From NCBI RefSeq assembly GCF_032842945.2, contig NZ_CP146606.1:2174501-2238500 (forward strand): 64,000 bases of DNA, in the 5' to 3' direction. The stretch's first letter is position 1; each line of letters begins with the position of its first letter. The position numbers were made by a program, and so were the translations under genes. Positions 46,035 to 55,148 of the stretch are shown here, one piece after another. The stretch is from Roseovarius sp. W115 (GTDB lineage Bacteria > Pseudomonadota > Alphaproteobacteria > Rhodobacterales > Rhodobacteraceae). A model generated the notes under the pieces. It saw only the letters and a list, made by a program, of their open reading frames with translations, had not been told where the DNA came from and did not search any database.

Positions 46035-46967
46035 TTAGCTGATGTTCACCCGATAACCCGCACGTGGAAAATGCACATGCACCTTGCCAATAACGCTGTC
46101 TGATCGTGCGACCGAGATGGTGTCGACGCTGGTGGCAACGACCGTGCCTGAGACCGGTTGTTCCCCACCGTTAAGATCAGGTGAAACGGTTACCTCTATG
46201 CCTGGCTTTAATCCCTGTGGGTCATGCGGGTCGTGCCCCGATATGTGCACCGGATCATGAGCGGTGGCTTCTGCAATAGCCTGCTCGGGGGTCATGGCGG
46301 TGGAGGTGCCATGACCAATGGCGGCAATCTTTGCTTCCCAGGCCTCCAGCCCTTGGAACTCGGACAAAAAGACCGGACCGTTCTCCCAGCGGCCACGAAT
46401 GAACCAGACCACATGATAAAGCTGTGCATCAATCGCCGCAGGCGCATCTCCGGTCAGGAACGCGCGGCCATCGGCGAATTGCTGATTGGCCCAGAAGAGC
46501 GGTGCGCGCAGTTGGGTGGCCAGGTGGGGTAAGGCGGCGTTGGCCGCTTTGAGCCCTTCGGCCCAGTCCGGGCCAAGATAAAGCCGCCCTCGATCAGCGG
46601 CGAAATCCTGTGGCAGCGCATCGCCCGCGGCCCCAAGCACCAGTTTGACTGTTGCGTCAAACAAGGCCCCATCCGTCCATCGGCTCAGGCACCACATCAG
46701 ACCTGCATCGGCTGTAGGAAAGAAGCTGGGCGTGGGAAAACGGCGCTCCAGTTCACGGATGACGCATTGACTGTCACAATATATATCTGCGCCAATCTGC
46801 ATCACCGGCGTACGCCGATACCCACCGGTCAGCTTGGTGAGCATCGGTTTGGGAGCAAGCCGCGGAATTTCGACAGAACGCCAGCTCAGCCCTTTGATGC
46901 CGAGGGCCACGCGGGCTTTTTCAGCAACTGGCGACTGCGGGTAATTGTGCAAGATAATGTCTGGCAT
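46035..46967 (-). CDS. Glutathione S-transferase-like protein with C-terminal extension
   Basis: The 310-residue product has a thioredoxin-like N-domain (IILHNYPQSPVAEKARVALG, then RTPVMQIGADIYCDSQCVIR with the Ser-Gln-type glutathione loop), a helical C-domain, and about 90 extra residues with HDPVHISGHDPHDPQGLKPG and ISVARSDSVIGKVHVHFPRAG. The His/Asp-rich tail could bind metal (inference). The gene is transcribed toward the rplP terminator. Activity is unknown. Confidence 0.8.
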   Translation of the reverse strand: MPDIILHNYPQSPVAEKARVALGIKGLSWRSVEIPRLAPKPMLTKLTGGYRRTPVMQIGADIYCDSQCVIRELERRFPTPSFFPTADAGLMWCLSRWTDGALFDATVKLVLGAAGDALPQDFAADRGRLYLGPDWAEGLKAANAALPHLATQLRAPLFWANQQFADGRAFLTGDAPAAIDAQLYHVVWFIRGRWENGPVFLSEFQGLEAWEAKIAAIGHGTSTAMTPEQAIAEATAHDPVHISGHDPHDPQGLKPGIEVTVSPDLNGGEQPVSGTVVATSVDTISVARSDSVIGKVHVHFPRAGYRVNIS

Positions 46968-47083
46968 GGTCCAGCTTTCGGCTTGGAATGGCTACAGTCT
47001 GCCTACCGATCTTTGGCGGGCTTCGCCATGAACAATGCTCTCGCCCAGTTCACAAATCCAAGATCGCCACATCGCGTTTGAGA

Positions 47084-47785
47084 TCAACCATCCAGGATGT
47101 TCTGAACTTGAATTGCATAATGGTCATACCGCATGCCTGCCTTGTTGCCGGCCACACCGTCATAGTAGCTGCGCCCTGATGGCGTGGGCAGGCCAGCCCA
47201 GATTTTTGCGAGATTGAGCATAAAGGTCTTGGCGTTGATCTCACCTGTCTGAACTTTGAGCAGACCTGCATCGCCCAGAAGAAGATCGGCCAACTGATCC
47301 TGCACGCCAGCGTTAAATCGTGTGCCGGGGCCAAGACCCAGGCGTGCCGCAGAATGGCGGAGCGTTGCCGGGATAAACTGATATCGGCCAATGGCATGGT
47401 TTTGTCCTGGTGTCGCGGCGATCCAGTCGTAGATCTCCTGCAGGATCATATCTGTGGGGCGTTTGGGTGGTTTGATGCGCGCCCCATTCTGGACCGCATC
47501 ATATCCGGCGCGCCCGGCCTCAACCGAGGCAATCAGATCGCGCAGGCGTGCAGCCTTGGGCCCGCCATGGCGCAAGGCCGCATCATGCCGTCCGGGCAGA
47601 GCGGCGAACAAACCTCCCTCGGCCTCACCCACAAAAAGACTGGCCGCTGAGACATAAGAGCGGTTTTGGGGGGATTGGGAAAACAGCGGCGCGCGTGCGG
47701 TGAACACGCCGCTCTGTGCAGTGTCGGCCATGCACATACAACTCGCACCAATCCAGAAGAAAATCGTAACTATTACTCGTACCAC
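47084..47785 (-). CDS. Predicted secreted lysozyme-like muramidase
   Basis: The 233-residue product starts at GTG 47785 with a signal peptide (VTIFFWIGASCMCMA). The mature part resembles lambda-type endolysin/transglycosylase: DLIASVEAGRAGYDAV with Glu89 as the likely catalytic acid, AIGRYQFIPATL near residues 131-142, and NLAKIWAGLPTPSGRSYYDG. Such enzymes cleave the glycan strands of peptidoglycan. No holin or phage genes are adjacent, so a cell-wall-remodelling role or a domesticated phage gene is possible. Confidence 0.7.
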   Translation of the reverse strand: MVRVIVTIFFWIGASCMCMADTAQSGVFTARAPLFSQSPQNRSYVSAASLFVGEAEGGLFAALPGRHDAALRHGGPKAARLRDLIASVEAGRAGYDAVQNGARIKPPKRPTDMILQEIYDWIAATPGQNHAIGRYQFIPATLRHSAARLGLGPGTRFNAGVQDQLADLLLGDAGLLKVQTGEINAKTFMLNLAKIWAGLPTPSGRSYYDGVAGNKAGMRYDHYAIQVQNILDG

Positions 47786-47940
47786 GCCGCGCCCCTTCTG
47801 GTGCTTGGAGTGTGTTTACGGCGCAAATCTCAACATTCATTGAACGAATTGTGCTTTGGGAAAACGACATCCGCGTCGCAGATGGACCATTGGCGTCGCG
47901 CTTGCATGCTATCGTCAGCCAGTATCGGTGCGAAAGGACG

Positions 47941-48774
47941 ATGGGCATGGGCAAAGTTTTGACTGATGCGCAAATGGAGGCCTTTCATCGTGATGGGTTT
48001 GTTGCCCCCATCACGATCTTCTCGGAAGAGGAGGCCTTGCGTCTGCGCCGCGAACTTGAAGCGGCGGAGGCTAAATGGCCTGGTGCCTTTGAAGGTGCCG
48101 CACGCAACAACGCGCATCTCAATATCATGTGCCTTGATGAGATCACGCATCATCCGCGCATAGTCGACGCCGCAGAAGATCTGATTGGCCCGGATATCCT
48201 GAATTGCGGAACAGTTCTTTTTATCAAGGAGGCGCATGATCCGGGTTTCGTCAGTTGGCATCAGGACGCGCGTTATATGGGATTAGAGCCGCATGTGGGC
48301 ATCACGCTTTGGGTGGCGCTGTCACATGCAAATGAACACAGCGGCAGCATGCGGATGATCCCGGGCACGCATGACCGGATCAGAGCGCACAAGGATACGT
48401 TCGGCGAAGAGAATATTCTCACGCGCGGACAGGAAATCGAAGATCTGGATGAAAGCACCGCTGTGACGTTGGACCTTAAGCCCGGTCAGATGTCGATCCA
48501 CAGTGATCGCGTCATCCATAGCTCCTTGCCCAATCAAAGCGATGACCGGCGGATCGGGTTTGTCCTACAATGCTTCATCCCACCGTATGTAAAACAGACG
48601 GTCCGGCCCATGGTCGCTCAGCATGTGCGAGGACAGGACCCATACGGAAATTTCGAGATGATCGGCCGCCCAAAACGCGATATGGATCCCGACGATGTTT
48701 TCATGCGAGACCGGGTCAATCAGGTCTGGTCCGAAGTGCTCTATCATGGGGCGGAGAAACGTCGGAATTTCTGA
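47941..48774 (+). CDS. Phytanoyl-CoA dioxygenase (PhyH)-family oxygenase
   Basis: PhyH-family enzymes use Fe(II) and usually 2-oxoglutarate to hydroxylate small molecules. The 277-residue product has the N-terminal HRDGFVAPITIFSEEEALRL, the metal-binding H-x-D in SWHQDARYMGL, the third ligand region IHSDRVIHSSLPNQSDDRR with arginine, and HSGSMRMIPGTHDRIRAH. ATG 47941 is preceded by GAAAGGA at 47929-47935. The DUF1185 gene follows 25 bases later, so they may be co-transcribed. Substrate unknown. Confidence 0.85.
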   Translation: MGMGKVLTDAQMEAFHRDGFVAPITIFSEEEALRLRRELEAAEAKWPGAFEGAARNNAHLNIMCLDEITHHPRIVDAAEDLIGPDILNCGTVLFIKEAHDPGFVSWHQDARYMGLEPHVGITLWVALSHANEHSGSMRMIPGTHDRIRAHKDTFGEENILTRGQEIEDLDESTAVTLDLKPGQMSIHSDRVIHSSLPNQSDDRRIGFVLQCFIPPYVKQTVRPMVAQHVRGQDPYGNFEMIGRPKRDMDPDDVFMRDRVNQVWSEVLYHGAEKRRNF

Positions 48775-48799
48775 AATCCATCGGGAAAGGCAGGTTGAT

Positions 48800-49348
48800 A
48801 TGATCAAACCGCGCAAAGTGGTGTTTCAACGCGAAGTGGTGACAGCGGCCTATGCCGGTGCGCCCTGTGATCCAATTACCCGAGTGGCGGTGATGGCCGT
48901 CTTTCGCAATCCTTTGGCGGGGCAGGTGGTCGACGATCTCTCGCCGCTTTTCCAGATTGGTCACGCCTTGGGCGAGCAACTGTCTGGAGAAGCGATCGCA
49001 CAGCTGCCCGGCGCACCGGTGTCTTATGGCAAAGCCGCGCTTGTCGGGCCAATGTGCGAAATGGAGCATGGCGGCGCTGTCATTCATCCCAAGCTGGGTG
49101 CGCCAATGCGTGCCGCTGCAGGTGGTGGCAAGGCTGTGATCCCGTCCAACGTCAAAATCGGCCCCCCGGGCACGCTGATTGATGTGCCATTGGGGCACAA
49201 GGATGATCCGTGGTCCTTTGATCATTTCGACACGATGACGCTGTTCATTGCCGATGCGCCGGGACCTGAAGAGATCGTTCTGTGCCTGGCCTATGCCGAT
49301 GGCGGGCGGCCCAATCCGCGCTGTGGCTCGGGGCCGGTAAAGAGCTAG
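48800..49348 (+). CDS. DUF1185 / amino acid synthesis family protein
   Basis: The family (PF06684) has no established reaction. The 182-residue product has MIKPRKVVFQREVVTAAYAG, RVAVMAVFRNPLAGQVVDDL, then AVIHPKLGAPMRAAAGGGKA and HKDDPWSFDHFDTMTLFIAD. ATG 48800 gives the family N-terminus; a reading from 48695 is inside the upstream PhyH gene. It is 25 bases after the PhyH gene and 15 before the 2OG-oxygenase gene, likely one unit. Confidence 0.85.
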   Translation: MIKPRKVVFQREVVTAAYAGAPCDPITRVAVMAVFRNPLAGQVVDDLSPLFQIGHALGEQLSGEAIAQLPGAPVSYGKAALVGPMCEMEHGGAVIHPKLGAPMRAAAGGGKAVIPSNVKIGPPGTLIDVPLGHKDDPWSFDHFDTMTLFIADAPGPEEIVLCLAYADGGRPNPRCGSGPVKS

Positions 49349-49363
49349 GCTCTGGCGTCAAAG

Positions 49364-50008
49364 ATGCGTCTGCGCTATGCGGATCTCATGCCAAATCTCA
49401 AATCACTTTTCGTCACCCGCCTCTATCACGCTGCCCTGTCAGAGCAGAAGCCGTCTATTGACCCGACAGAGCTGGAGGCGTCTTGCTATTCCATTGCGGA
49501 AGATGATGAGGCGGGGCAGGCCTGGTGCGAAGAGAACGGGTATCCCGGCTATACGTCTTACGCGTCTTTGACGGACCTGCCGTGGCGGTTTCCGATCTTT
49601 GGCGATTTGGTGAAGGCGCTCGACGCGCATGTGGCGGCGTTTGCAGAGGATCTGGAGTTTGATCTGGAAGACCGGGCGCTGACGCTTGAGGACATCTGGA
49701 TCAACATCCTGCCCGAAGGCGGCACGCATAGCTCCCACATCCACCCGCATTCAGTGATTTCCGGCACGACCTATGTGGCGATGCCCGATGGAGCCTCGGC
49801 GTTGAAGCTCGAAGACCCGCGCTCTGCGCGCATGATGGCGGCACCCGCTCGCAAAAAGGACGCACGAGAGGCGTTGCGGACGTTTGTCTATGCCAAGCCG
49901 GTGGTGGGCGATGTCCTTCTCTGGGAAAGCTGGCTGCGCCATGAGGTGCCGATGAATATGAGTGAGGATGATCGGATTTCGGTGAGTTTTAACTATGGGT
50001 GGGGGTGA
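49364..50008 (+). CDS. Fe(II)/2-oxoglutarate oxygenase-like protein (TIGR02466-type)
   Basis: The 214-residue product (206 if ATG 49388, MPNLKSLFVTRLYH, is the start) has the double-stranded beta-helix pattern with HSSHIHPHSVISGTTYVAMP containing the H-x-H/H-x-D-type metal site near residues 129-135, PVVGDVLLWESWLRHEVPM with the second His, and DRISVSFNYGWG at the end. It is a second predicted non-heme iron oxygenase in the same cluster as the PhyH gene. Its stop overlaps the next reading frame by 10 bases. Confidence 0.75.
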   Translation: MRLRYADLMPNLKSLFVTRLYHAALSEQKPSIDPTELEASCYSIAEDDEAGQAWCEENGYPGYTSYASLTDLPWRFPIFGDLVKALDAHVAAFAEDLEFDLEDRALTLEDIWINILPEGGTHSSHIHPHSVISGTTYVAMPDGASALKLEDPRSARMMAAPARKKDAREALRTFVYAKPVVGDVLLWESWLRHEVPMNMSEDDRISVSFNYGWG

Positions 50009-50832
50009 TTTTGATAAGGTTATTGAAATGGCTGTTTCGGTTTATGAAGCAAAAGCAATCAACGCCGAGTTTGCCAGTTCGTTCAGAAAACCGTGCTGGC
50101 GGGATTATCCAATCAGAGCGAGAAGCACTTGAACGTGAATTAAAGCGCACAAAAGAAAACAAAGAAATAAAAGAGCTCATCAAAAACTGGCAGCAGAAGT
50201 GGCATGACCTTTTTGATCAAGACTCGAAACTTTTGGAAAGTGGTGAGTTTGTGCGTGATAATCCGATCCCGGACGATATCCGCACAGATTTTAGGCTAAT
50301 CTTTGGTATTTCACATGCATCGCTCGGGACACAACGGGCTTGCTTTGACTTGTTTCCTGAAGGCAAGGAGATGTTCCGTAGATTCAACGACTACTTTCAT
50401 GGAACTTACGAGGTTTTGGATGAAACGGAGGCGCGCAAACTATTGGGTGACCTTGCGGCAGCAATCACTGTTCTGAAGCCAACCGAGATACTTGACTGGG
50501 CAGATGTTGCTGTAATGACTTGGGAAAAGCTTGATGAGAGCGGTTTGTTGCAAGAAACATACCCTCTTTCCGAGGTAATTGAAACTGCGACGCTGCAATG
50601 TGCGGTAATAGATGAAGATAGGTTGCGATTGAAAAAATGGGCTGCAAATACCTTTCTAAGCGAGCCTTTGTACATGTCTGCAGGAAATGTGTATGAACTT
50701 CGAGATTGGGTCACAGGAGCGATGTTTGATCCGGCAGAAGACAATGTAAACAGAATTGTATTTAAGCTTCATTGTTCCAATTGGAGCATTAGGCAAGATG
50801 GGCAAAAAGTTTATCTTGTAAAACGTACATAG
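49999..50832 (+). CDS. AT-rich accessory gene of unknown function
   Basis: I do not recognise this protein. The roughly 277-residue product may begin at GTG 49999, overlapping the previous gene, or at ATG 50044. It has a hydrophobic amphipathic N-terminus (VILIRLLKWLFRFMK), a charged stretch rich in Glu and Lys (EREALERELKRTKENKEIKE) likely to be coiled-coil, and a C-terminal part with several Trp residues (WADVAVMTW, CSNWSIRQDG). It is clearly more AT-rich than its neighbours and lies just before the rpmC promoter, consistent with recent acquisition. Confidence 0.5.
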   Translation: MGVILIRLLKWLFRFMKQKQSTPSLPVRSENRAGGIIQSEREALERELKRTKENKEIKELIKNWQQKWHDLFDQDSKLLESGEFVRDNPIPDDIRTDFRLIFGISHASLGTQRACFDLFPEGKEMFRRFNDYFHGTYEVLDETEARKLLGDLAAAITVLKPTEILDWADVAVMTWEKLDESGLLQETYPLSEVIETATLQCAVIDEDRLRLKKWAANTFLSEPLYMSAGNVYELRDWVTGAMFDPAEDNVNRIVFKLHCSNWSIRQDGQKVYLVKRT

Positions 50833-50851
50833 TGCCACTCTAACTTCCCCC

Positions 50852-50880
50852 TTGCCCCAACCTTCATCCTCCCCTATACC
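50852..50880 (+). promoter_or_regulatory. Likely promoter for the rpmC block
   Basis: TTGCCC (50852-50857), a 17-base spacer, and TATACC (50875-50880) lie 124 bases before rpmC. The -10 context CCCCTATACC resembles the rpsL promoter (CCCCCTATACG). It would restart transcription after the island. Confidence 0.6.
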
Positions 50881-51003
50881 GCGCCAATCTGAACTCGCCG
50901 CGTCACGCGGGGATTCGTTTTGGTATTCATCCACCGGGGACCCCGTGTGACCCTGAGCCATCCAAATCAGGGGCCGGCCGGTGTTTTGAGAAGGAAGATG
51001 GCA

Positions 51004-51207
51004 ATGAACGCCACCGAGTTGCGTGATAAAACGCCTGATCAGCTTCGTGAGGAGCTGGCCAACCTGAAAAAAGAGCAGTTCAACCTGCGCTTTCAGGCAG
51101 CGACCGGGTCGCTGGAAAACCCTGCACGGATCAAAACAGTGCGCCGTGATGTGGCGCGTGTCAAAACCGTGTTGAATGAAAAAGCTGCACAAGCGGCTGC
51201 GGATTAA
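51004..51207 (+). CDS. rpmC: 50S ribosomal protein L29
   Basis: L29 is at the tunnel exit near L23. The 67-residue product begins [20 protein letters not shown] and has [20 protein letters not shown] and [23 protein letters not shown] 51004 is chosen: AAGGAAG lies 6 bases before it, while ATG 50998 directly abuts the site. Normal length. It is 11 bases from rpsQ and opens the third ribosomal block. Confidence 0.97.
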   Translation: MNATELRDKTPDQLREELANLKKEQFNLRFQAATGSLENPARIKTVRRDVARVKTVLNEKAAQAAAD

Positions 51208-51218
51208 GGAGAGCACAT

Positions 51219-51449
51219 ATGCCTAAGCGTATACTGTCCGGCGTCGTGACCTCCGACGCAAACGCCCAAACCGTCACCGTCTCGGTTGAGCGCCGCTTCA
51301 AGCACCCTGTGCTTCAGAAAACCATTCGTAAGTCCAAGAAATACCGGGCTCACGATGAAAAGAACGCTTTCAAGGTCGGTGACCAAGTCCGCATTATCGA
51401 ATGCGCGCCGAAATCGAAAACGAAACGCTGGGAGGTTTTGGAGGCGTAA
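51219..51449 (+). CDS. rpsQ: 30S ribosomal protein S17
   Basis: S17 is an OB-fold 16S-binding protein. The 76-residue product has [40 protein letters not shown] and [20 protein letters not shown], all conserved. It follows rpmC and precedes rplN by 75 bases, in which I see no structure. Normal. Confidence 0.97.
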   Translation: MPKRILSGVVTSDANAQTVTVSVERRFKHPVLQKTIRKSKKYRAHDEKNAFKVGDQVRIIECAPKSKTKRWEVLEA

Positions 51450-51524
51450 GCCTTTGAGCCTTTCGGTTTGATCGAAACCCTGGGGAAAAGGCAATAACGC
51501 CCCCCAAAGGTCGGGAGAAACCTC

Positions 51525-51893
51525 ATGATCCAGATGCAGACCAATCTGGATGTTGCTGACAACTCCGGTGCTCGCCGGGTTCAGTGCATCAAGGTCCTGG
51601 GTGGTTCCAAGCGCAAATATGCGTCCGTGGGCGATGTCATTGTCGTCTCGGTGAAGGAAGCCATCCCACGTGGCCGTGTGAAGAAGGGCGACGTTCGTAA
51701 GGCCGTTGTTGTTCGCACCGCCAAGGAAATCCGCCGTGAAGACGGCACTGCCATTCGCTTTGACCGCAACGCCGCTGTGATCCTGAATACCGCAGGTGAA
51801 CCCATCGGCACCCGTATCTTCGGGCCGGTTGTGCGCGAATTGCGGGCCAAGAACTTCATGAAGATCATTTCGCTCGCCCCGGAGGTGCTGTGA
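51525..51893 (+). CDS. rplN: 50S ribosomal protein L14
   Basis: L14 contacts L19 and the subunit interface. The 122-residue product has [40 protein letters not shown], and [20 protein letters not shown]. It begins the classical spc operon. The stop lies one base from the rplX start. Normal. Confidence 0.98.
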   Translation: MIQMQTNLDVADNSGARRVQCIKVLGGSKRKYASVGDVIVVSVKEAIPRGRVKKGDVRKAVVVRTAKEIRREDGTAIRFDRNAAVILNTAGEPIGTRIFGPVVRELRAKNFMKIISLAPEVL

Positions 51894-51894
51894 T

Positions 51895-52206
51895 ATGGCT
51901 GCTAAGTTGAAAAAAGGCGACAAGGTCGTCGTTCTGGCTGGCAAGGACAAAGGCAAGGAAGGCACGATTGCCTCTGTTGACCCCAAGGCCGGCAAAGCGG
52001 TTGTCGATGGTGTGAACATGGCCATCCGCCACACACGCCAAAGCCAGACAAGCCAGGGTGGCCGCCTTCCCAAGGCGATGCCAATTGACCTGAGCAATCT
52101 GGCTTTTGTTGATGCAAAGGGCAAACCCACTCGCGTTGGCTTCAAAATGGAAGGCGACAAGAAAGTGCGTTACGCCAAGACTACGGGGGACGTGATCGAT
52201 GCTTGA
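51895..52206 (+). CDS. rplX: 50S ribosomal protein L24
   Basis: L24 starts 50S assembly. The 103-residue product has [20 protein letters not shown] (KOW motif) near residues 4-23, and [20 protein letters not shown]. Its 3' end overlaps rplE by 8 bases. Normal length for alphaproteobacteria. Confidence 0.97.
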   Translation: MAAKLKKGDKVVVLAGKDKGKEGTIASVDPKAGKAVVDGVNMAIRHTRQSQTSQGGRLPKAMPIDLSNLAFVDAKGKPTRVGFKMEGDKKVRYAKTTGDVIDA

Positions 52207-52762
52207 TACGAGCAACTACACCCCACGCCTGAAAGCCGCTTACAAGGAGGCCATCCGCGCCGCCATGAAAGAGGAATTCGGCTACAAGAATGACATGCAG
52301 ATTCCGAAGCTTGAGAAGATTGTTCTCAATATCGGCTGTGGCGCAGAAGCGGTTAAAGACTCCAAGAAAGCCAAGTCGGCTCAGGAAGACCTGACCACCA
52401 TCGCCGGCCAGCACGCTGTCATGACCACCGCCAAGAACTCCATCGCTGGGTTCCGGGTGCGTGAGGGCATGCCAATGGGCGCAAAGGTGACACTGCGTGG
52501 CGACCGGATGTATGAATTCCTCGATCGTCTGATCACCGTGGCCATGCCTCGCATCCGCGACTTCCGCGGCGTGTCGGGCAAGTCATTTGATGGTCGTGGC
52601 AACTATGCCATGGGCATCAAGGAACACATCGTTTTCCCCGAGATCAACTTCGACAAGGTCGACGAAGTTTGGGGCATGGACGTTGTTATCGGAACCACGG
52701 CGCAGACCGACGCTGAAGCCAAGGCGCTGTTGAAGCACTTCAACATGCCTTTCAGCAGCTAA
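52199..52762 (+). CDS. rplE: 50S ribosomal protein L5
   Basis: L5 binds 5S rRNA. The 187-residue product has [60 protein letters not shown] and [20 protein letters not shown]. The ATG lies inside the rplX 3' end (8-base overlap), so its translation is coupled. Normal. Confidence 0.98.
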   Translation: MLDTSNYTPRLKAAYKEAIRAAMKEEFGYKNDMQIPKLEKIVLNIGCGAEAVKDSKKAKSAQEDLTTIAGQHAVMTTAKNSIAGFRVREGMPMGAKVTLRGDRMYEFLDRLITVAMPRIRDFRGVSGKSFDGRGNYAMGIKEHIVFPEINFDKVDEVWGMDVVIGTTAQTDAEAKALLKHFNMPFSS

Positions 52763-52780
52763 TCGCGAGGAATTTTAGAC

Positions 52781-53086
52781 ATGGCTAAGAAAGCAATGAT
52801 CGAACGCGAAAAGAAGCGTCAGCGTCTGGTGAAGCAATACGCCGCCAAGCGTGCCGCTTTGAAAGAGATCATCAACGATCAGGAAAAGCCGATGGAAGAA
52901 CGCTTCCGGGCGTCCCTGAAACTGGCGAACCTGCCGCGCAACAGCTCGGCTACCCGCCTTCATAACCGCTGCCAGCTCACCGGCCGGCCGCATGCCTATT
53001 ACCGTAAGCTGAAAATCAGCCGGATTGCCCTGCGTGAGCTTGGGTCCGCCGGTCAGCTTCCGGGCATGGTCAAGTCGAGCTGGTAA
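52781..53086 (+). CDS. rpsN: 30S ribosomal protein S14 (zinc-free type)
   Basis: S14 assembles late in the 30S head. The 101-residue product is the long form without the CxxC zinc pairs: [40 protein letters not shown] and [20 protein letters not shown]. It ends MVKSSW, as usual. rpsH follows after 13 bases. Confidence 0.98.
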   Translation: MAKKAMIEREKKRQRLVKQYAAKRAALKEIINDQEKPMEERFRASLKLANLPRNSSATRLHNRCQLTGRPHAYYRKLKISRIALRELGSAGQLPGMVKSSW

Positions 53087-53099
53087 GGAGGGACATGAG

Positions 53100-53492
53100 A
53101 TGAACGATCCTATCGGCGATATGCTCACCCGTATCCGCAACGCGGGCATGCGTGGCAAATCCACTGTTATGGTTCCGGCCTCCAAAATGCGCGTGCGCGT
53201 TCTGGACGTGCTGGCTGACGAGGGCTACATCCGGGGCTTTGAAAATGCCACGGGCAAAGATGGCCACCCGGCCATCGAAGTGAGCCTGAAATACTTCGAG
53301 GGCGCGCCTGTGATCCGCGAGATGAAGCGGGTCTCCAAACCCGGTCGTCGGGTCTACATGAGCGTCGGTGACATTCCGCAGGTCCGTCAGGGTTTGGGCG
53401 TGTCGATTGTCTCCACCTCAAAAGGTGTGATGTCGGATGCAAACGCACGGGCGGCCAATGTGGGCGGCGAAGTGCTTTGCACCGTATTCTAA
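53100..53492 (+). CDS. rpsH: 30S ribosomal protein S8
   Basis: S8 binds the 16S central domain and in E. coli represses the spc operon. The 130-residue product has [40 protein letters not shown], and [23 protein letters not shown] 53100 follows TAAGGAGGGACATGAG, a strong site; a reading from 53025 overlaps rpsN and is not used. Normal. Confidence 0.97.
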   Translation: MNDPIGDMLTRIRNAGMRGKSTVMVPASKMRVRVLDVLADEGYIRGFENATGKDGHPAIEVSLKYFEGAPVIREMKRVSKPGRRVYMSVGDIPQVRQGLGVSIVSTSKGVMSDANARAANVGGEVLCTVF

Positions 53493-53504
53493 GGAGGCTT
53501 ACAC

Positions 53505-54038
53505 ATGTCTCGTATCGGCAAACAACCGGTTGCTCTGCCTGATGGCGTTACGGCGTCTCTGAGCGGACAGACAATCGAGATCAAGGGCCCCAAGGCCACC
53601 AAATCCTTCACTGCCACGGATGACGTGACGCTGACGGTTGCGGATGGCACGGTCACTGTAGAACCGCGCGGCAAATCCAAGCGTGCGCGTCAGCAGTGGG
53701 GCATGACCCGCACGGTCATCGCCAACATGGTGCATGGGTCTAAAGAGACGTTCAAGAAAGAGCTGGAAATCCGCGGCGTGGGCTACCGGGCTCAGATGCA
53801 GGGCAATGTCCTGAAGCTGAACCTCGGCCTGTCGCATGATGTGGATTTCCCGGTTCCGGAAGGTGTGACTGTCACGGCGCCTAAACCCACGGAACTCATC
53901 GTGGAAGGCCATGACAAACAGCTCGTCGGTCAGGTCGCGGCCAATATCCGCGACTGGCGTCGGCCCGAGCCTTACAAAGGCAAAGGCATTCGCTACAAGG
54001 ACGAGTACATCTTCCAGAAGGAAGGCAAGAAGAAGTAA
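53505..54038 (+). CDS. rplF: 50S ribosomal protein L6
   Basis: L6 is near the sarcin-ricin loop. The 177-residue product has [40 protein letters not shown], and the conserved C-terminal [20 protein letters not shown]. Both L6 domains are present. Normal length; rplR follows after 12 bases. Confidence 0.98.
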   Translation: MSRIGKQPVALPDGVTASLSGQTIEIKGPKATKSFTATDDVTLTVADGTVTVEPRGKSKRARQQWGMTRTVIANMVHGSKETFKKELEIRGVGYRAQMQGNVLKLNLGLSHDVDFPVPEGVTVTAPKPTELIVEGHDKQLVGQVAANIRDWRRPEPYKGKGIRYKDEYIFQKEGKKK

Positions 54039-54050
54039 GGATGCGATAAA

Positions 54051-54410
54051 ATGGCAAACAGCAAAAGAACACTGTTCCTTAAGCGCCGCCTGCGCGTCCG
54101 GAACAAACTTCGCAAGGTCAACGCCGGGCGCGCGCGCCTCAGCGTGCACCGCTCGAACAAGAACATCAGCGCGCAGCTTATTGATGACGTCAATGGCGTC
54201 ACATTGGCTGCGGCCTCGACTCTGGAAAAGGATCTGGGCGTCGTTGGCAAGAACAACGTAGAAGCTGCAACCAAGGTGGGTTCTGCGATTGCGGAACGTG
54301 CCAAGAAGGCTGGTGTGACTGAGGCCTATTTCGACCGTGGTGGATTTCTGTTTCATGGCAAGGTCAAAGCCGTGGCAGATGCCGCACGTGAAGGTGGTTT
54401 GAAAATATAG
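54051..54410 (+). CDS. rplR: 50S ribosomal protein L18
   Basis: L18 carries 5S rRNA into the 50S with L5. The 119-residue product has a basic start ([20 protein letters not shown]), [20 protein letters not shown] and [20 protein letters not shown]. It ends [10 protein letters not shown], the usual end. A palindromic repeat begins immediately after its stop, and rpsE is 156 bases away, an unusually long gap within the spc operon. Confidence 0.97.
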   Translation: MANSKRTLFLKRRLRVRNKLRKVNAGRARLSVHRSNKNISAQLIDDVNGVTLAAASTLEKDLGVVGKNNVEAATKVGSAIAERAKKAGVTEAYFDRGGFLFHGKVKAVADAAREGGLKI

Positions 54411-54464
54411 GTGGGATGAAATCCCACCCTACCAGAACGGCGTAGGGTGGGGCTTCGACCCACC
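54411..54464. repeat. GTAGGGTGGG-type palindromic repeat, copy 3 (rplR-rpsE gap)
   Basis: Arms GTGGGATGAAATCCCAC (54411-54427) and GGTGGGGCTTCGACCCACC (about 54446-54464) flank a CCTAC...GTAGG core, the same plan as 38572-38628. It starts on the base after the rplR stop codon, just as the others follow a stop closely. Confidence 0.75.
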
Positions 54465-54566
54465 TTTGGTGAAGGCGGCTAACCCGCCTCGATGATCCGG
54501 GGGTAACACCACCCACTGGGATTGGACAAACTGGTGCTACTGCGCCGCATATAAAGGACGCCGAGA

Positions 54567-55136
54567 ATGGCAAGAGATGACAAACGCCGTGGTGGTGGTC
54601 GCGATCGCGACGAAGCCCCGGAATTCGCAGATCGCCTGGTTGCGATCAACCGTGTTTCAAAGACCACCAAGGGCGGTAAGAACTTTGGTTTTGCCGCGCT
54701 CGTCGTTGTCGGCGACCAAAAGGGCCGTGTTGGTTTTGGCAAAGGTAAAGCCAAAGAGGTGCCTGAAGCGATCCGCAAGGCCACTGAGCAAGCCAAGCGC
54801 CAGATGATCCGCGTACCTCTGCGCGAAGGCCGCACGCTGCACCACGACATCGAAGGCCGTCATGGCGCCGGTAAAGTGGTCATGCGCACAGCGCCGACCG
54901 GTACCGGTATCATCGCCGGTGGTCCGATGCGTGCTGTTTTTGAGATGCTGGGCGTTCAGGATGTTGTGGCCAAGTCGATCGGCTCGGCTAACCCTTACAA
55001 CATGATCCGCGCCACAATCGACGGTCTGCAAAAAGAAGCCAGCCCGCGCATGGTGGCTCAGCGTCGTGGCAAGAAAGTTGCCGACATCCTGCGCAAGGAT
55101 GAAGCGCCTGCTGCTGATGCAGCGGCCGAAGCGTAA
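54567..55136 (+). CDS. rpsE: 30S ribosomal protein S5
   Basis: S5 affects accuracy and mRNA unwinding. The 189-residue product has a charged N-terminus ([20 protein letters not shown]), the S5 motif [20 protein letters not shown], and [20 protein letters not shown]. The last residues ([10 protein letters not shown]) are an Ala-rich tail. It is 12 bases from rpmD. Normal apart from the tail. Confidence 0.97.
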   Translation: MARDDKRRGGGRDRDEAPEFADRLVAINRVSKTTKGGKNFGFAALVVVGDQKGRVGFGKGKAKEVPEAIRKATEQAKRQMIRVPLREGRTLHHDIEGRHGAGKVVMRTAPTGTGIIAGGPMRAVFEMLGVQDVVAKSIGSANPYNMIRATIDGLQKEASPRMVAQRRGKKVADILRKDEAPAADAAAEA

Positions 55137-55148
55137 GGAGACGGACAC

